Source: Stereum hirsutum FP-91666 SS1 (taxonomy: Eukaryota > Basidiomycota > Agaricomycetes > Russulales > Stereaceae). Taken from it: 56,568 bases of DNA. The position numbers and the translations under genes were made by a program. The stretch spans positions 71,387-127,954 of the forward strand of contig NW_006763153.1 of the NCBI RefSeq assembly GCF_000264905.1, written 5' to 3'. A model generated the notes under the pieces. That model saw only the letters and a list, made by a program, of their open reading frames with translations. It was not told where the DNA came from and made no database searches. Shown here one piece after another: positions 32,454 through 43,287 of this stretch (position 1 is the first letter of the stretch; every line of letters begins with the position of its first letter).

Positions 32454-33079
32454 TAAGACAAAGCGTACAGTATCGGCAGCTGAATGGGACGAACCTCTGG
32501 AACGAGCAGGAGGCTCGACCGTTCCTTCGATCCTTTTCCAAAGCTAAACAGGAGAAGCGATATTATCGAGGGGATATATCGAAGTGGTCAGCCTTCCACA
32601 CGTCTGGACTAAGCTATCTCTTCAGGGAACATAGTCCCTGCGCCAACGGCTCTGGCCAGACGGGGTGTAGGTGAGGGTAACGTAGGGAGGACACCATCCG
32701 AGTCGACACTGAGGTAGCAGTAGAGAGACAATAGACAGGGATCACCAGTAGAGTAAAACCACGCGTTGACGAAGCTCCGACGCCGCCGCCACGACGACGA
32801 CGACGACGACGTCGGTTGAAAGACGCGTCCACGCCTTGTGCACTGCCCGATGAATGTGACAATGTGACAAGAACCGCCGACGTCGCCCGCTGTCACACGT
32901 GCCACAGTGGCCCCAGTCCCGTTCACGAGTCGCTCCTCACACAAATGATAACCCATCGACAAACTTATGTATTCGGGTACATGGTACAGGAAATATCTGC
33001 CACGAAAAACCAAGTCCTAGTCCGTTCGACACATCGCAGAAGCAGAAACTCGAGCAACACCAATGGACTAACAACCATC
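32454..33079. other. Intergenic, with a short trinucleotide run
   Basis: Nothing coding supported. A CGA/CGC trinucleotide run lies at ~32785-32815. Confidence 0.35.
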
Positions 33080-36000
33080 CTACTCGCGCACGATCGGAAG
33101 CTTGAACTTCTCCTCTGTCGGGCCCAGCTCCATCAGCTTGTATTCTGACAGTCCCTTCATCCACCTCTTGTCATACAGCGTCTTCGGCAAACGAGGCACC
33201 GGAGCGCTGAAAGAGACAGTTGTGCTGCTTCGCAACCGTGGAACCGGTCTCGCACCCGCGCCCTGGAACAGCTCCGGGTGGTCTGTGTAGACTTTGTCCA
33301 CGAGCATCAGCTCCTTGTTCATCTCCCTCCTCCATGCCACGAGACGAACGCGGTACACGAAAATGCCGTTCTCAGAGCTGCTTTCGTCCGAGCTCATGCC
33401 GTCCTTAGTGAGCTTCATGATGAGCGATCCGAGTTTCTCCCACAACTCCAAGGCCTGGTTATCACCGTTCTCTCGGTGCTGTGTGAGCATAGCCATGATC
33501 GCCGCCAACCTGTGTTCAAATTTCTGAAGAATATGCTCAGTATACTTCGTCTAGCGTGTATGCGGATGAGACTTACCCTGTTCTTCCGGCCATTCTTTCG
33601 AGCGAAATCCTTCTTGCACTTGTACTTTGTCGTCCAACGAGCCTGCGCCTCCTTCTCGGTCTCGTACTCCACGCTGTTCGGTTTCAGTTGAGGCCTGTAG
33701 AACTTCCAGGCGTCGAAGAAATGGCGCAGGCGCTCCCTCACGGTTTTTTCAAAGTAGCCTTGGCCCTTCTCCGGCTCCCTTCGATTAGGCTTGTACGAGG
33801 CCAAACGTGCTTGGTGAGCGAGCAGCGTGATTGCCGCCTTGTTCCAAGGGGAAGTGAGGCCTCCAGGGAGGTCGAGAAGGAGGCCGTTCTTCTTGAGCAC
33901 AGGTCCTTGATGCTTTCCGTCTTTGAACGCTTGCACAGACATGGGGTCGATCCAGTTCATGTCGGGTACGAATCGCTCCTTCTTGATGCCCGTGTATTTG
34001 CAAACGATCGCGCGAACTGTGGCCTGGAGACGATTCAGAGCAGTACGTCAGAAGCAGATCGGCAGATATGAGACTTATACACCATACGCACCAGGTGAGC
34101 TTTGCGCTGAGTACGTCCAACGTCGTCTTCTTCTTCATCCTCATCGTCTCCATCTTCCAGCCCATCATCCTCATCCTCCTCCTCCTCGTCCTCGTCCTCC
34201 TCGTCCTCCTCCTCGTCCTCCACATCCACATCCATATTTCTATTCTGTTCCTCATCGTCCTCGTCCTCGTCCTCGTCTGTTTCAACATGGACCGTAGCCT
34301 TCCGACTCCCTGTCGCTCTCATCGGACGCCCTTGACTAGTTCGCTTCCTGCGGCTGCGGCTGTGGTCTTCATCCTCATCGCTGTCTTCGTCTCTACGCCG
34401 ACGATTCCTGCTTCCCCGAGTCGGTAGGGGGGACATTGCTGCCTTTGCTATCTTTGCCCAATCAGACTGCCGCCTCACAGGACTTTCCAAAACGATATTA
34501 GACGCTTTTATTGGCGTTCTGTTCTGTTCCACACGTCTATCCCTCGGCCGCGTAGGAGTGGTTGGCTCGTTGCTTCTTGTTCGTGAGTGTGACGTCGATG
34601 GATTTGCTCCGCTCAAAGGAACGTCAGAAGCGTCCTGTGGATCAACATCCATCTCCTACAGATCATAGTAAGTCAGCGAAGGAGCAAGGAAACTCTCGCG
34701 CAGAGAGGCGGGAATGCCAATACTGCCGTATGACTCCGGTTGAACTGACCGATGTACGCTTGGACAACTTGCTCTTCACCTTGTCGATATCGGACTCCAG
34801 GGTTGATCGAGCGGCCTCTTGGAAGAGAAGCTCGAGCTACACAATATTAATCCTATATCACGCAGGACTACTCGGGACTCACCTGATTCTCCCGGTACTC
34901 GTTTTCGAGAGCAGAGACTTCGTTGCGTACGGCGTCTACTTCTCCAGGAAGCGATGAGGGTCCAGCCCGGTTAACTTCATCCTTTACTTCACTGTCAAGA
35001 TCAAAGCATACCTCGCAATAACAAGAACGACGTACCTTCAGGCTGTCCAGCTTCGATTGCAATGCGTAGATCACATCCGAAAGCTGCGAGGAGTCAAGAT
35101 AGATGGTCTGATCCGTATTACTTGCCGTTAGCCAAGTCCAAAAGAAGACAAAAAATAGATGCACGTTTAAACCCTCTTCAGAAGAACGAACGTCCTCTTT
35201 CAGCTCCTGAACGATCTTCCTAGCTTCGCCGAGCTCTTGATCCTGATGCTACCCTTATCAGGGGATGTGAGGTGACTGCAAGGGACTAGGCAAACGTACT
35301 CGGCGGGCTTCAAGCGATGCCAAATCTCTGCGAAGTGTTGCCGTGCTCGCTGTGACGTCCTGATAGTACATTCATATGCGCCCGACGTGAGCGCATAAAA
35401 AACACAAGTATTCAAAACGAGTTGTCACCTTGATCTGGGATTCTGTCGTGCCTATCTCTTCCATATATTGCTTCGTCTTCGTCTCAAGCGCATGCACGGT
35501 ATCTGCAGCTTCCTTCATCTGCTCTCGCTTCGAAGCGCACATCTGCTTGACAGCGTGCAGGCGGGCCTGAACGAAGTCATTCAGAGTTCCATGACATGAG
35601 ACAGAAGGAAACGAAACAAACTTGAAGCGAGGCAATATCTCCTCTCGCTTTCTATGGAGCCGTCAGAGTCCCACACCCGAGAACATCAGATGAAGAACTG
35701 ACCTCATCGACTCGTTCTTGGGTCTCCCTCGCTTGGTTTATCTTTTCCTGTAATTTCAACCGCGCTTGGGATAGCTCTTTCCGTTCGGCCTGGAAAGAAA
35801 TCTTTGAGTAAGGCTCGACTAATAGACTTGTGGGATTGAATACCTCCAGCATCTGTATCCCTGCCTCGATATTGTCTGCAGTTTCTCGAGCTTGCTTAGC
35901 AGCAGCGGCCTCTATCTATCGGAATAAGTACAATATCAACGATGACTAGTTATTTTCGAGGGCGATCATGTAACGAAACACAAACCCGCAAAGGACCGTT

Positions 36001-37361
36001 CACTAAAGCAGCCTTCTCAGACTGCGCCATCTCAGTCTCTTTTCTTCGCTCTTCCCCCTGACGGCGAGCATTGCTCAACCGTGCCTGCGAGCACTTTGTC
36101 AGCTATGATGACAGGAACTAACATGGCGATCTACCTCTGTCTCTTGTCGGAGATCCTTTGAAGTGCTCATTAAGTTGGTGGCGTGTTTCAAATGTGTTAC
36201 TTCTTCATCCAGCCGAACCTTCTCCGCCTATGATAGTATGAGTAGTCTCTAGCGTCATGGTGAGAGAAAACACTGCAATAAACTACCTTCAACTCATTGT
36301 CCTCACGCGCTATCTTGTCGTGCATGACTTTCAACTCCTCTATGTTGGTCTTTTGAGCCTGGCCCGGATAGAAGAGGCTTAGTAAGACGCGAGCGAAATG
36401 TGACGAGAAGGAAGGAGAGACTGTTTGAAGTGCTCACATGAAGTTTTGCTTCTTCGGTGTTGACATTCGCTTGAAGGTTCTATGGGCTATTTCGGACCTT
36501 GCCCGTATACGACTAACAGGCAAAGACGCACCTCTAACTGAGCTCTCATTTGAAGGAGAGTCTCGTCGGCCTGTAGCAAGAGCAGCGTCAGCTGCTGAAG
36601 AGTGAAGAAGAACTTCATGTGACTTACCGGCTTCGCAGAGCTCAACTCCTCGACCTCTTTCGACAGAGCTATACTTTCAAGGGAAAATCGAAAGCGACCA
36701 TCCTTCTGAGCAAGTAGAAGATTGTCTAGTTCGTCTTGCAGGCGAAGACAGTCTTCACACCCGTTCTCGAGCTCTGAGGTCAGAATCTCGTCTTCTAAGG
36801 TATCGATAGAGTTTTCAAGACTATGCTTCGTCGCAAGAAGACTGTTGACAAACGCAGTCTGACTTGTAAATAAGGCGGACTGGGCAGAGGGGAACGTTTC
36901 ACGCGTCTGCAAGCGTTTCTGAGTGGAGCTCAAATCTTTTCGAGCCTCTCTGAGCAAATCATTGACGGTGGTCTGGCGGGATTTGGCCCTTTCTAGACTG
37001 GCGTAAGCCTGTCGCACCCGATCGGCGAGTTGTCCTGTGTAAGCCTTGGACGATATTGTTCAAATGCGGAAGTCGTTAACTTGAAAGGACAAGACAGCAT
37101 ACCAGTTTAACATCGCCATCTTCCAGCCGTCGTACTGTTGAGAATGTCTCCGCGCCTTCTTCCGGGTCATGCTCTATGCTGCGTTCCCTTTTCGCTCCGG
37201 CCACGGGCTGAGGTGGTGATCCCGGAAATCCGAAGTCCTGGCGAGGCCCAGGAGGCTGCGGACAACTCTTAGTTTAAACGTGGACCGAAGTGGTGGTATT
37301 AAGGACGTACCGGTGTTACACTCGCGTAGGTGTCGGGTATATGAATATTGTCTGTGTCCAT
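33080..37361 (-). CDS. Large coiled-coil protein with acidic and conserved C-terminal region, 20 exons
   Basis: I can place 20 exons from ATG 37361 (MDTDNIHIPDTYASVTP) to the stop at 33080, about 1040 residues; all 19 introns are phase 0. Exons 1-2 (37361-37311, 37255-37103) are Pro-rich. Exons 3-17 (~37050-34740), many only 10-46 codons, form a long charged coiled coil (ARDLSS, EEVTHLKHATNLMS, RLKLQEKINQARETQERVDE). Exon 18 starts EMDVDPQ and holds basic Arg/Ser stretches plus a long Asp/Glu run (34130-34275). Exons 19-20 encode a globular part (KYTGIKKERFVPDMNWIDP, ERLRHFFDAWKFYRP, KFEHRLAAIMAMLTQHREN, LYDKRWMKGLSEYKLMELGP). I know no function. An alternative is two genes, the second starting at ATG 34652; the uniform phase and clean CTGTAG acceptor favour one. 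Confidence 0.65.
34130..34275 (-). repeat. Trinucleotide-rich acidic coding run
   Basis: CCT/CGT repeats on the plus strand encode a long Glu/Asp stretch in exon 18 of the coiled-coil gene; prone to length variation. Confidence 0.75.
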
Positions 37362-37410
37362 GTTTGCGTGTAGAAATCGTCTTGAGCGGATAACTAAAGG
37401 GGTGTGGGTC

Positions 37411-37416
37411 TTTATA
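37411..37416 (-). promoter_or_regulatory. TATA box of the coiled-coil gene
   Basis: TATAAA on the minus strand, 50 bp upstream of the ATG at 37361; supports that start. Confidence 0.6.
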
Positions 37417-38028
37417 GAGTGGGTGGGCACCGTGAACCCCCACAAAGACAACAACGATCGAAAAAACACAAAACGCATGAATCCGGATGCGACTATCTTA
37501 CGGTATTGTAGAGAAAAGGTTTGACGTTGCCTGAAGCAGCCGAACAATTGTTGGAGTGAACAAAGCAATACTTTCAAAGGGTAAGAGGGCATTGGACAAT
37601 GAGCAAAATCATTCGAGCATCCGAACGAAAATGTTACCCAATAGGTCGCCGTGTGCCAGTGACGTAAATCGATCTCCTTGGGCTGACCCAGGCGTCAACT
37701 TGCCAAATAGGTACACAAAGTGTTGCGACGTAACAAAGTACTTTCTGGCCCGTCAAAGAACTTGTACCAGCCACAAAACATCATCAACCATAAGAAGCGC
37801 TGCTAACGCTAACCGCATCGTTTCCTCATGCGATTTCCTTTAGTTCTTGAGGCTGAGGGAATCATACGAAAAGAAATTGAGTCGAAAAGCATTGTGCGCT
37901 AAAAATGACGACGCCCGAGGGTGCGAATTTCGTGCTCACCCTGTTCAGAGTCATTGTTCTACAGCATAGTTGAAAGAACAAAACATTTTTTCTTCTTTTT
38001 TCCTAGGGTGAGGCGTGGGGAGGGTCAA
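37417..38028. other. Divergent intergenic region
   Basis: Non-coding spacer between two divergently transcribed genes, with a TATA box at each end (37411 minus, 38029 plus). A T-rich run lies at 37985-38002. Confidence 0.5.
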
Positions 38029-38035
38029 TATAAAA
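38029..38035 (+). promoter_or_regulatory. TATA box of the 38-kb gene
   Basis: TATAAAA 55 bp before ATG 38090. The in-frame ATG at 38015 lies upstream of it and is therefore unlikely to be the start. Confidence 0.6.
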
Positions 38036-38089
38036 GGAAGGATATATCCACGTCGAAACGTACACTATCAGGCTCACATCAGCTCAAAC

Positions 38090-38989
38090 ATGCCACCCAC
38101 CGAGGGCTCAAAGACGACATCCATGACCGGCTCCTCTGATAAAGTCTTCCCTGCCGCACCACTCATCTGCCAGAAGTCGCCTTCAATGAAATTGCCGCTA
38201 GCATGTACCCACCTCAGCCATTGCAGTCCAGTCCAGCGAGCGACATATTTGCACCAAACCCTGCCGATAGGTTCTTATTCTGGTCCCGTCCGCTCCCGCA
38301 AAGTCGACCCACTCAGGCTGTACCCTGGGCCGTATCCTAAACCACCAACGTTGCAGGACCAACATCCAGAGACTACTCAAGCTCGAGCCGATGAAGAAGA
38401 CGAAGACGAAGACGATGCAGAGCCCAGAGGCACGGACGGAGAGCCATCCGGGGAAGAACCGGGGCAAGACATCGAGCCAGCCGGCAACGGCGAAGACAAT
38501 CGAGGTCACATCCCAAAACCGCAGGGGGAAAACGGACGTCCAGGGAGAGGAGGTTATAGCGTAAGACAAAGAGTTCAGTATCATTCCAGAACCTGGGAGA
38601 AGATTGAGGCAAGTGTATCACCTCCGGGTGCCGACGAACTGATTGTCTGACGCCTGTCTGGATAGTCCTATATCAAGCAGGAGTGCGACCTAAAGTTGAA
38701 TGTCAAGAAGACGATAACTGGTCAGAATCCCGCACTCGTACAAGAGGTGGTGGAAGAGGTCAGTGCGATAATCTAAAGGTTTGATCACAAACTCACAGCT
38801 TGCGGATTTTCTCAGGTTCGTGCACGCCATCCATCGTTGGATGACTACGAGGATCATTGGCCGGTCCACGACGTCATCAAGGCGCACTTGAAATATACGT
38901 CCAGCCGTGCCAGGGTAAGCCTTTCTAACTCGTTGAAAAGGCGCAAACCCAAGATATAACAGGTTCATCGCCAGAAGCAGAAGGTGTGA
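38090..38989 (+). CDS. Small conserved-looking hypothetical protein, four exons
   Basis: Exons 38090-38608, 38666-38758, 38816-38914 and 38963-38989 give 245 residues; all introns are phase 0. The first intron has a GC donor (GAG|GCAAGT..ATAG); the others are GT..AG. The N-terminal two thirds is Pro/Glu-rich and disordered with an acidic run. The C-terminus is compact and basic: SYIKQECDLKLNVKKTITGQ, RHPSLDDYEDHWPVHDVIKA and HLKYTSSRARV. No domain name known. It is divergent from the coiled-coil gene and convergent with the 1215-codon gene. The start is set by the TATA box. Confidence 0.65.
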
Positions 38990-39401
38990 AGGACCTACCG
39001 TACTAGCTCAGTACCTGTGTCCAAATGGTGTGACTTGTAGACAGCGCTTCTAGAACTTTATGCGATTATAAATCCCCGCTTCCTCAGCAAACATACATGC
39101 CCATCAGGAACAAAATGACTGCTACGATGACGATATATATTTAGAAAGAAACAGACCACATGCACCTAACATCACCGAGGGCGTCATTATGAGCGTACCA
39201 ATGCGATCCGCGATCTTGCGTTTGACATACCTACGTCTTGAGCTCTCCGTCTTAAGAAAGAACCTGAGATATGGTACGAGTGATATGGCACACCACAAAG
39301 AGAAACATCTGTGGAGAAATATTGAGGTAAACATGGCATTCGTACAAGGAAGTGTGAAGGCACGCTACCTGTCCGCGCATTTATTTCTGCGGATCAGCTC
39401 A
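38990..39401. other. Convergent 3' spacer
   Basis: About 410 bp between two genes transcribed toward each other; presumably 3' UTRs. No ORF supported. Confidence 0.45.
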
Positions 39402-42400
39402 TCATTCCTCCATACGATCGTCAACCTTATCCTTGCCCGGGTCACCAGAGATATCCGTTTCGGCTGGGGATCCACTGATATGGATAACGTTCAAGCGAGA
39501 CCAACCCGACATACGTGAAGCAAACTCGCCGACCCATGCTTCAGACCCGGGCCCGTCCAGTTTTCTTCGCGAAGATTTGGCAGCGAGGCGCAGCTGACGT
39601 ATCCATCCTCCAGACTGAACAAAAACATTCTCAGGGGGCCTACGGCCCGCTTGGACTTCTTGAGCCGTCGAACGTATCTCGTTTAACCGTTCCACGAACC
39701 ATTTCTCGCACCACCGCGACCATTCGCCATTCCAAACACGTCCAACGAACAGCTCCTCGTTGGTAGGCCAGAGAGACCGACCAGACGGATGACGGCCTGT
39801 AAGAGCATTGATCTCTACTCGCGATAACTGATCGCTTGAGGTGGGAACGGCTCTCGCATGGGCCCTGCCCCTGCGATAGTGAGTAGTAACTATCGATGGG
39901 CCTCGAACGGCTTCGCGAAGGAGGCCGGCAGGTCCGAACTCAATCGCCAATCGCCATAGGACTCCACCACTGACCAGAGCACGCACGGCGTGCGGACGAC
40001 GGAGCACCTCTGCTAGTGCCCAAGACCAAGAGTCGACGATGTTGCCTGTATGATGATTCCACCATTGAGTGACGGGATCTGTCTGCATCCAAGATAAAGG
40101 CGGTGGGACTCGGTCTAACGACGTCACGAGTGCGGTGGGCACTGCCCATTCAAACGGTATGCCGTGCCCAAAGAGATATAAAACAAATTCTTCCCATGCA
40201 TGCCACCCTACACGATGCCTCCATACCGCAGCGCGTAAGATTCCATGGCCTGTGAGATAGATGAAGCCTTCCATCGAGGGACGTAGTCGATGAGGCAATT
40301 CCAGTGGTGCTCGATCTCCACGAATGAGGGTTACACTGGCGTCAGTACTGACAAGTTCCTGCACCGAGGGATCGTTCGCTATCGCTTCCGTCCAGGGCCA
40401 GGGTTGGTTCTCGTCTCCACGCAGCAACTGTTCCGATAGCTCGACAGATGCTAAAGTGTGATGCACAGGGCTTGCAGGCCTGGCGATGGTACGATCGACG
40501 TCCAGGGGAGCCGGCGACCGGGATTGTAAGGTCTCAGACATCTCCCGAGTCATAGGGCGACCGTCTGGCTCTAGTCCGAACGTCCGGGATGGCGAAAGAG
40601 AGGCAGACCCTGACGCGTTTTCGAGTACTGTTTCTCGTTCCATGGATCTTGCCGAACAACTTTCTCCGAAATGACTGTAGTGCATCGCACTTGTTGTTTC
40701 CACCGTCCTCTGAACAGCCGGCCGAGGAGGTCCATTCTGCCTTGTATCTGGGTGATGCGAACGAGATGGGGCGACATCGTGATCTGGAGGTGGGAAAGTA
40801 GATGAAGGCTGATATCTGTGGAGACGAGGACGAATTCGTTCCATATCACCGCTATGAAAGCGACGCGAGTGCCCCACCTCTGATGATCGAGAAGGTCGAC
40901 GAGCGGAGTGACTGGGCCGGTAAGAGTCGTATAAGGGACGGTGGTAGGATCGACGCGGCTCAAGAGGATTGTTGGACCTTCGTCGAGGACCTGCTGGTGA
41001 GATCGTCCGGGGGAAATAGTGATTGCCCGGGCCCGATGAAGATTCACCAGCTGCAGTGTTACGATTGAGATTTCGCAGCGAGTCAGTCTGAGCCCATTGA
41101 AACTGCCGCTGTTCCATCTCTAGGCTTTGCGTAAGGCGAGCGTCCTCGTTTGATAAGGTAGACCTCTGCGCGATAGGTAGAAGACCCGAAGCCTTCTGCT
41201 TGCCCTTTGCTGACGTAGGTAAGGTTTCCGCTGTATTGTCCGTAGGTGAGGAACCGTGAAAGCAACCGAAGGATCTATGTACCTCCTCTTCCTGCACTGG
41301 AGTCTGTTCCTCCTCAACTCCAGCCCGAGGCGAGTTGGGTGCAGTCGACGGCTCATAGTCCACCTTCTCATCCTGCTCGTCCTCCACCGGAGTCGGCTCC
41401 TCCTGAACTCCGGCCCGAGGCGAATTAGGTGCAGTCGACGGCTCATAGTCCACCTTCTCATCCTCCTCGTCAATGGGCTGTCTGGAATATTCGTGGATAA
41501 CGACACTATCTCTCACACCCTGCATCGGTACCTGTTCATCCACATCGACTGCGTCCTCACACCCTGCTGTTACCTGTTCCAACGGAGGATATCCGCGGTC
41601 AACAGAGGCATCAGCGTATTCCTCACTGGAGTCAGGGATTTCCGGCTTCTCCTGTCCTCGATAAGCCCGAGGGGGAAGGATAAAACCACCTATTCGCGGG
41701 CCGGGCCAATCTCGTCGAAATTCGAAATGAATAACCTTTGAGATATCGCGGTGGGGTAGGAGTGTAGCATAACGGAAATCGTCCGCCGAAAACCCTCCAC
41801 TCGCACCTGCTACTCGAGTTGAGTCGCAACGAGAAAAGAGCAGAAGCAAATCGAACCGGCCCCGTCCGTTTCCCCATTTCTGTTGATCGTAACGGTCATT
41901 GTGATTACGGCGAGCAAGGTCTCGAGATAGACTAGAGGGCGTGAGTAGCGGCGGCGCAGGCCAGTCAAAATCTGGGACTGGATCCGTGCCGGGTGGTGGT
42001 GGAGATCCCATTTGCGCAATGGGTGACGATGCTCTAGAATTGGATAGCGAACTGGGCGCTGCTCGGGGAGCAACGTGTACGGGGGAGGGCGATCGGCCAA
42101 ATCGACCGGCAAACGGAATATTTCCAAGGTTGGGGCCAATGTTTCCTAGAGGTGGGTAAAAGCGCATGTCTCGCGATAGTAACCAGTCCATCCGGATTCC
42201 TCTGCGCAAAAACCAGGAAACATTGGGCCACCGTCTGTCCGGCAATCCTCCCCAGTCTACTACAGCTCCGATACACGGGTGCCTGAAGAGGTCTTCTCCG
42301 TCGATGAATGCGGCCCAGTCCCATTGCAACGGAAGAGGGGTACGAGGCCAGCGTTCCGAGCTTATCGAACTAAAAGCCCAACGTATCAGTCCCTGCCAAC

Positions 42401-43049
42401 CCCAGACGAGGAGTTGCAGATGACATAAGCGCCGTACATGATCCATCGCGTCTCGAGGCTGCGCGAACAGGCGAGGAGATTCTAGGAGATCCATCGGCGG
42501 CGCGCAGCGGGCAATGTCGAAGTAAGAGATGATGGCCTGACAAATTGCTTGATAACGTTGGACGCGTGAGTATAGAGCGTCAGCGGTGCCCGAAGCTAAC
42601 CGGGTCATGTAAGGCTGGTCGACAGAACTGGCTAGAGCCTCGGCAGGCAGCCAGTTCGAATTGACATAGGGGAGGATACAAATCCGCCGGCGGTCGGCTT
42701 CTGTGATTGGGGCAGGACGGTAAATGGTGTAAGGGGTCTCGATGTTAAACCAGCCTCTCGTGAAAAGCATGGTATAATTTGAAGGATGATGCTGTATAGG
42801 CTCCACTCCTGGAATCATCGCCGCGCTGGACCAGGGCTCTGCGTCAGCCGTAATTATGTCGCCGTAGTCGCTCTGCGCGTAGGCATAAGTCCAAGATAGG
42901 CTGTAATCATCAGAGCGGGCTACGAGAGTCTGTGTATAGTCTGGAGAAACAATTGATCCTTCCATCGCCTTCCACACGTCTCCTTTGTGAGGAACTTGCT
43001 CATCGTGGGATACAGCGTTGCGCTCAAGATTTTGCGTTCGAGGAGCCAT
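39402..43049 (-). CDS. Intronless 1215-residue protein of unknown function
   Basis: A single uninterrupted minus-strand frame from MAPRTQNLERNAVSHDEQ. The N-terminal ~430 residues are folded-looking and Trp-rich (HLQLLVWGWQGLIRWAFSS, PLQWDWAAFIDGEDLFRHP, RWPNVSWFLRRGIRMDWLLS, RGRFDLLLLFSRCDS). The middle (~480-870) is disordered, acidic, then Arg/Ser/Pro-rich, with a 30-residue internal duplication. The C-terminal ~300 residues are again Trp-rich (LFGHGIPFEWAVP, PPLSWMQTDPVTQWWNHHTG, WSRWCEKWFVERLNEIRS). I believe similar Trp-rich proteins occur in Agaricomycete genomes, but I know no function. A 3.6-kb frame without intron in such an intron-rich genome suggests retroposition or mobile-element origin. 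Paired hairpins lie ~130 bp upstream. Confidence 0.75.
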   Translation of the reverse strand: MAPRTQNLERNAVSHDEQVPHKGDVWKAMEGSIVSPDYTQTLVARSDDYSLSWTYAYAQSDYGDIITADAEPWSSAAMIPGVEPIQHHPSNYTMLFTRGWFNIETPYTIYRPAPITEADRRRICILPYVNSNWLPAEALASSVDQPYMTRLASGTADALYSRVQRYQAICQAIISYFDIARCAPPMDLLESPRLFAQPRDAMDHVRRLCHLQLLVWGWQGLIRWAFSSISSERWPRTPLPLQWDWAAFIDGEDLFRHPCIGAVVDWGGLPDRRWPNVSWFLRRGIRMDWLLSRDMRFYPPLGNIGPNLGNIPFAGRFGRSPSPVHVAPRAAPSSLSNSRASSPIAQMGSPPPPGTDPVPDFDWPAPPLLTPSSLSRDLARRNHNDRYDQQKWGNGRGRFDLLLLFSRCDSTRVAGASGGFSADDFRYATLLPHRDISKVIHFEFRRDWPGPRIGGFILPPRAYRGQEKPEIPDSSEEYADASVDRGYPPLEQVTAGCEDAVDVDEQVPMQGVRDSVVIHEYSRQPIDEEDEKVDYEPSTAPNSPRAGVQEEPTPVEDEQDEKVDYEPSTAPNSPRAGVEEEQTPVQEEEVHRSFGCFHGSSPTDNTAETLPTSAKGKQKASGLLPIAQRSTLSNEDARLTQSLEMEQRQFQWAQTDSLRNLNRNTAAGESSSGPGNHYFPRTISPAGPRRRSNNPLEPRRSYHRPLYDSYRPSHSARRPSRSSEVGHSRRFHSGDMERIRPRLHRYQPSSTFPPPDHDVAPSRSHHPDTRQNGPPRPAVQRTVETTSAMHYSHFGESCSARSMERETVLENASGSASLSPSRTFGLEPDGRPMTREMSETLQSRSPAPLDVDRTIARPASPVHHTLASVELSEQLLRGDENQPWPWTEAIANDPSVQELVSTDASVTLIRGDRAPLELPHRLRPSMEGFIYLTGHGILRAAVWRHRVGWHAWEEFVLYLFGHGIPFEWAVPTALVTSLDRVPPPLSWMQTDPVTQWWNHHTGNIVDSWSWALAEVLRRPHAVRALVSGGVLWRLAIEFGPAGLLREAVRGPSIVTTHYRRGRAHARAVPTSSDQLSRVEINALTGRHPSGRSLWPTNEELFVGRVWNGEWSRWCEKWFVERLNEIRSTAQEVQAGRRPPENVFVQSGGWIRQLRLAAKSSRRKLDGPGSEAWVGEFASRMSGWSRLNVIHISGSPAETDISGDPGKDKVDDRMEE
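41300..41475 (-). repeat. 90-bp tandem coding duplication
   Basis: GCAGTCGACGGCTCATAG starts at 41341 and again at 41431. The encoded unit begins DEKVDYEPSTAPNSPRAGV, twice, with a diverged EE(P/Q)TPV tail. Confidence 0.85.
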
Positions 43050-43178
43050 ATCGATCGAGAAGATACGCCTGACGGGATTGACATGCTTAGCTATTTGGAT
43101 AAATGTTGGGAATGTAGGAGCCAGTACCTCGCGAAGCTACCTCGGCAAAGTTGAAAGGATTGCCAGTGACTAGGCCGA

Positions 43179-43204
43179 CACTCGTGAAGCTGCTTCGACG
43201 AGTG
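43179..43204. other. Hairpin family member 3
   Basis: Outer arms CACTCGT and ACGAGTG around GAAGC-T-GCTTC with a bulged G. On the minus strand the hairpin is followed after ~5 bases by CTAG then T, the arrangement of a Helitron 3' end. Confidence 0.75.
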
Positions 43205-43265
43205 CAGATGGTAGGTAGGTCAAAAGCTAAGCAGTTGATTGATTATCAGGAGAAAACTAAGCCAA

Positions 43266-43287
43266 CTCGTGAAGCTGCTTCGACGAG
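43266..43287. other. Hairpin family member 4
   Basis: Arms CTCGT and ACGAG around the same core; the arm is two bases shorter than member 3. It lies 86 bp from member 3 in a diverged direct repeat that also shares an AGCNAAGCAGTTG block downstream. Confidence 0.75.

Noticed and set aside
32785..32815. CGA/CGC trinucleotide run as a coding feature
   Set aside because: No supported gene covers it; simple low-complexity sequence.
38015..38089. Upstream in-frame ATG of the 38-kb gene
   Set aside because: It precedes the TATAAAA at 38029, so it should not be in the transcript.
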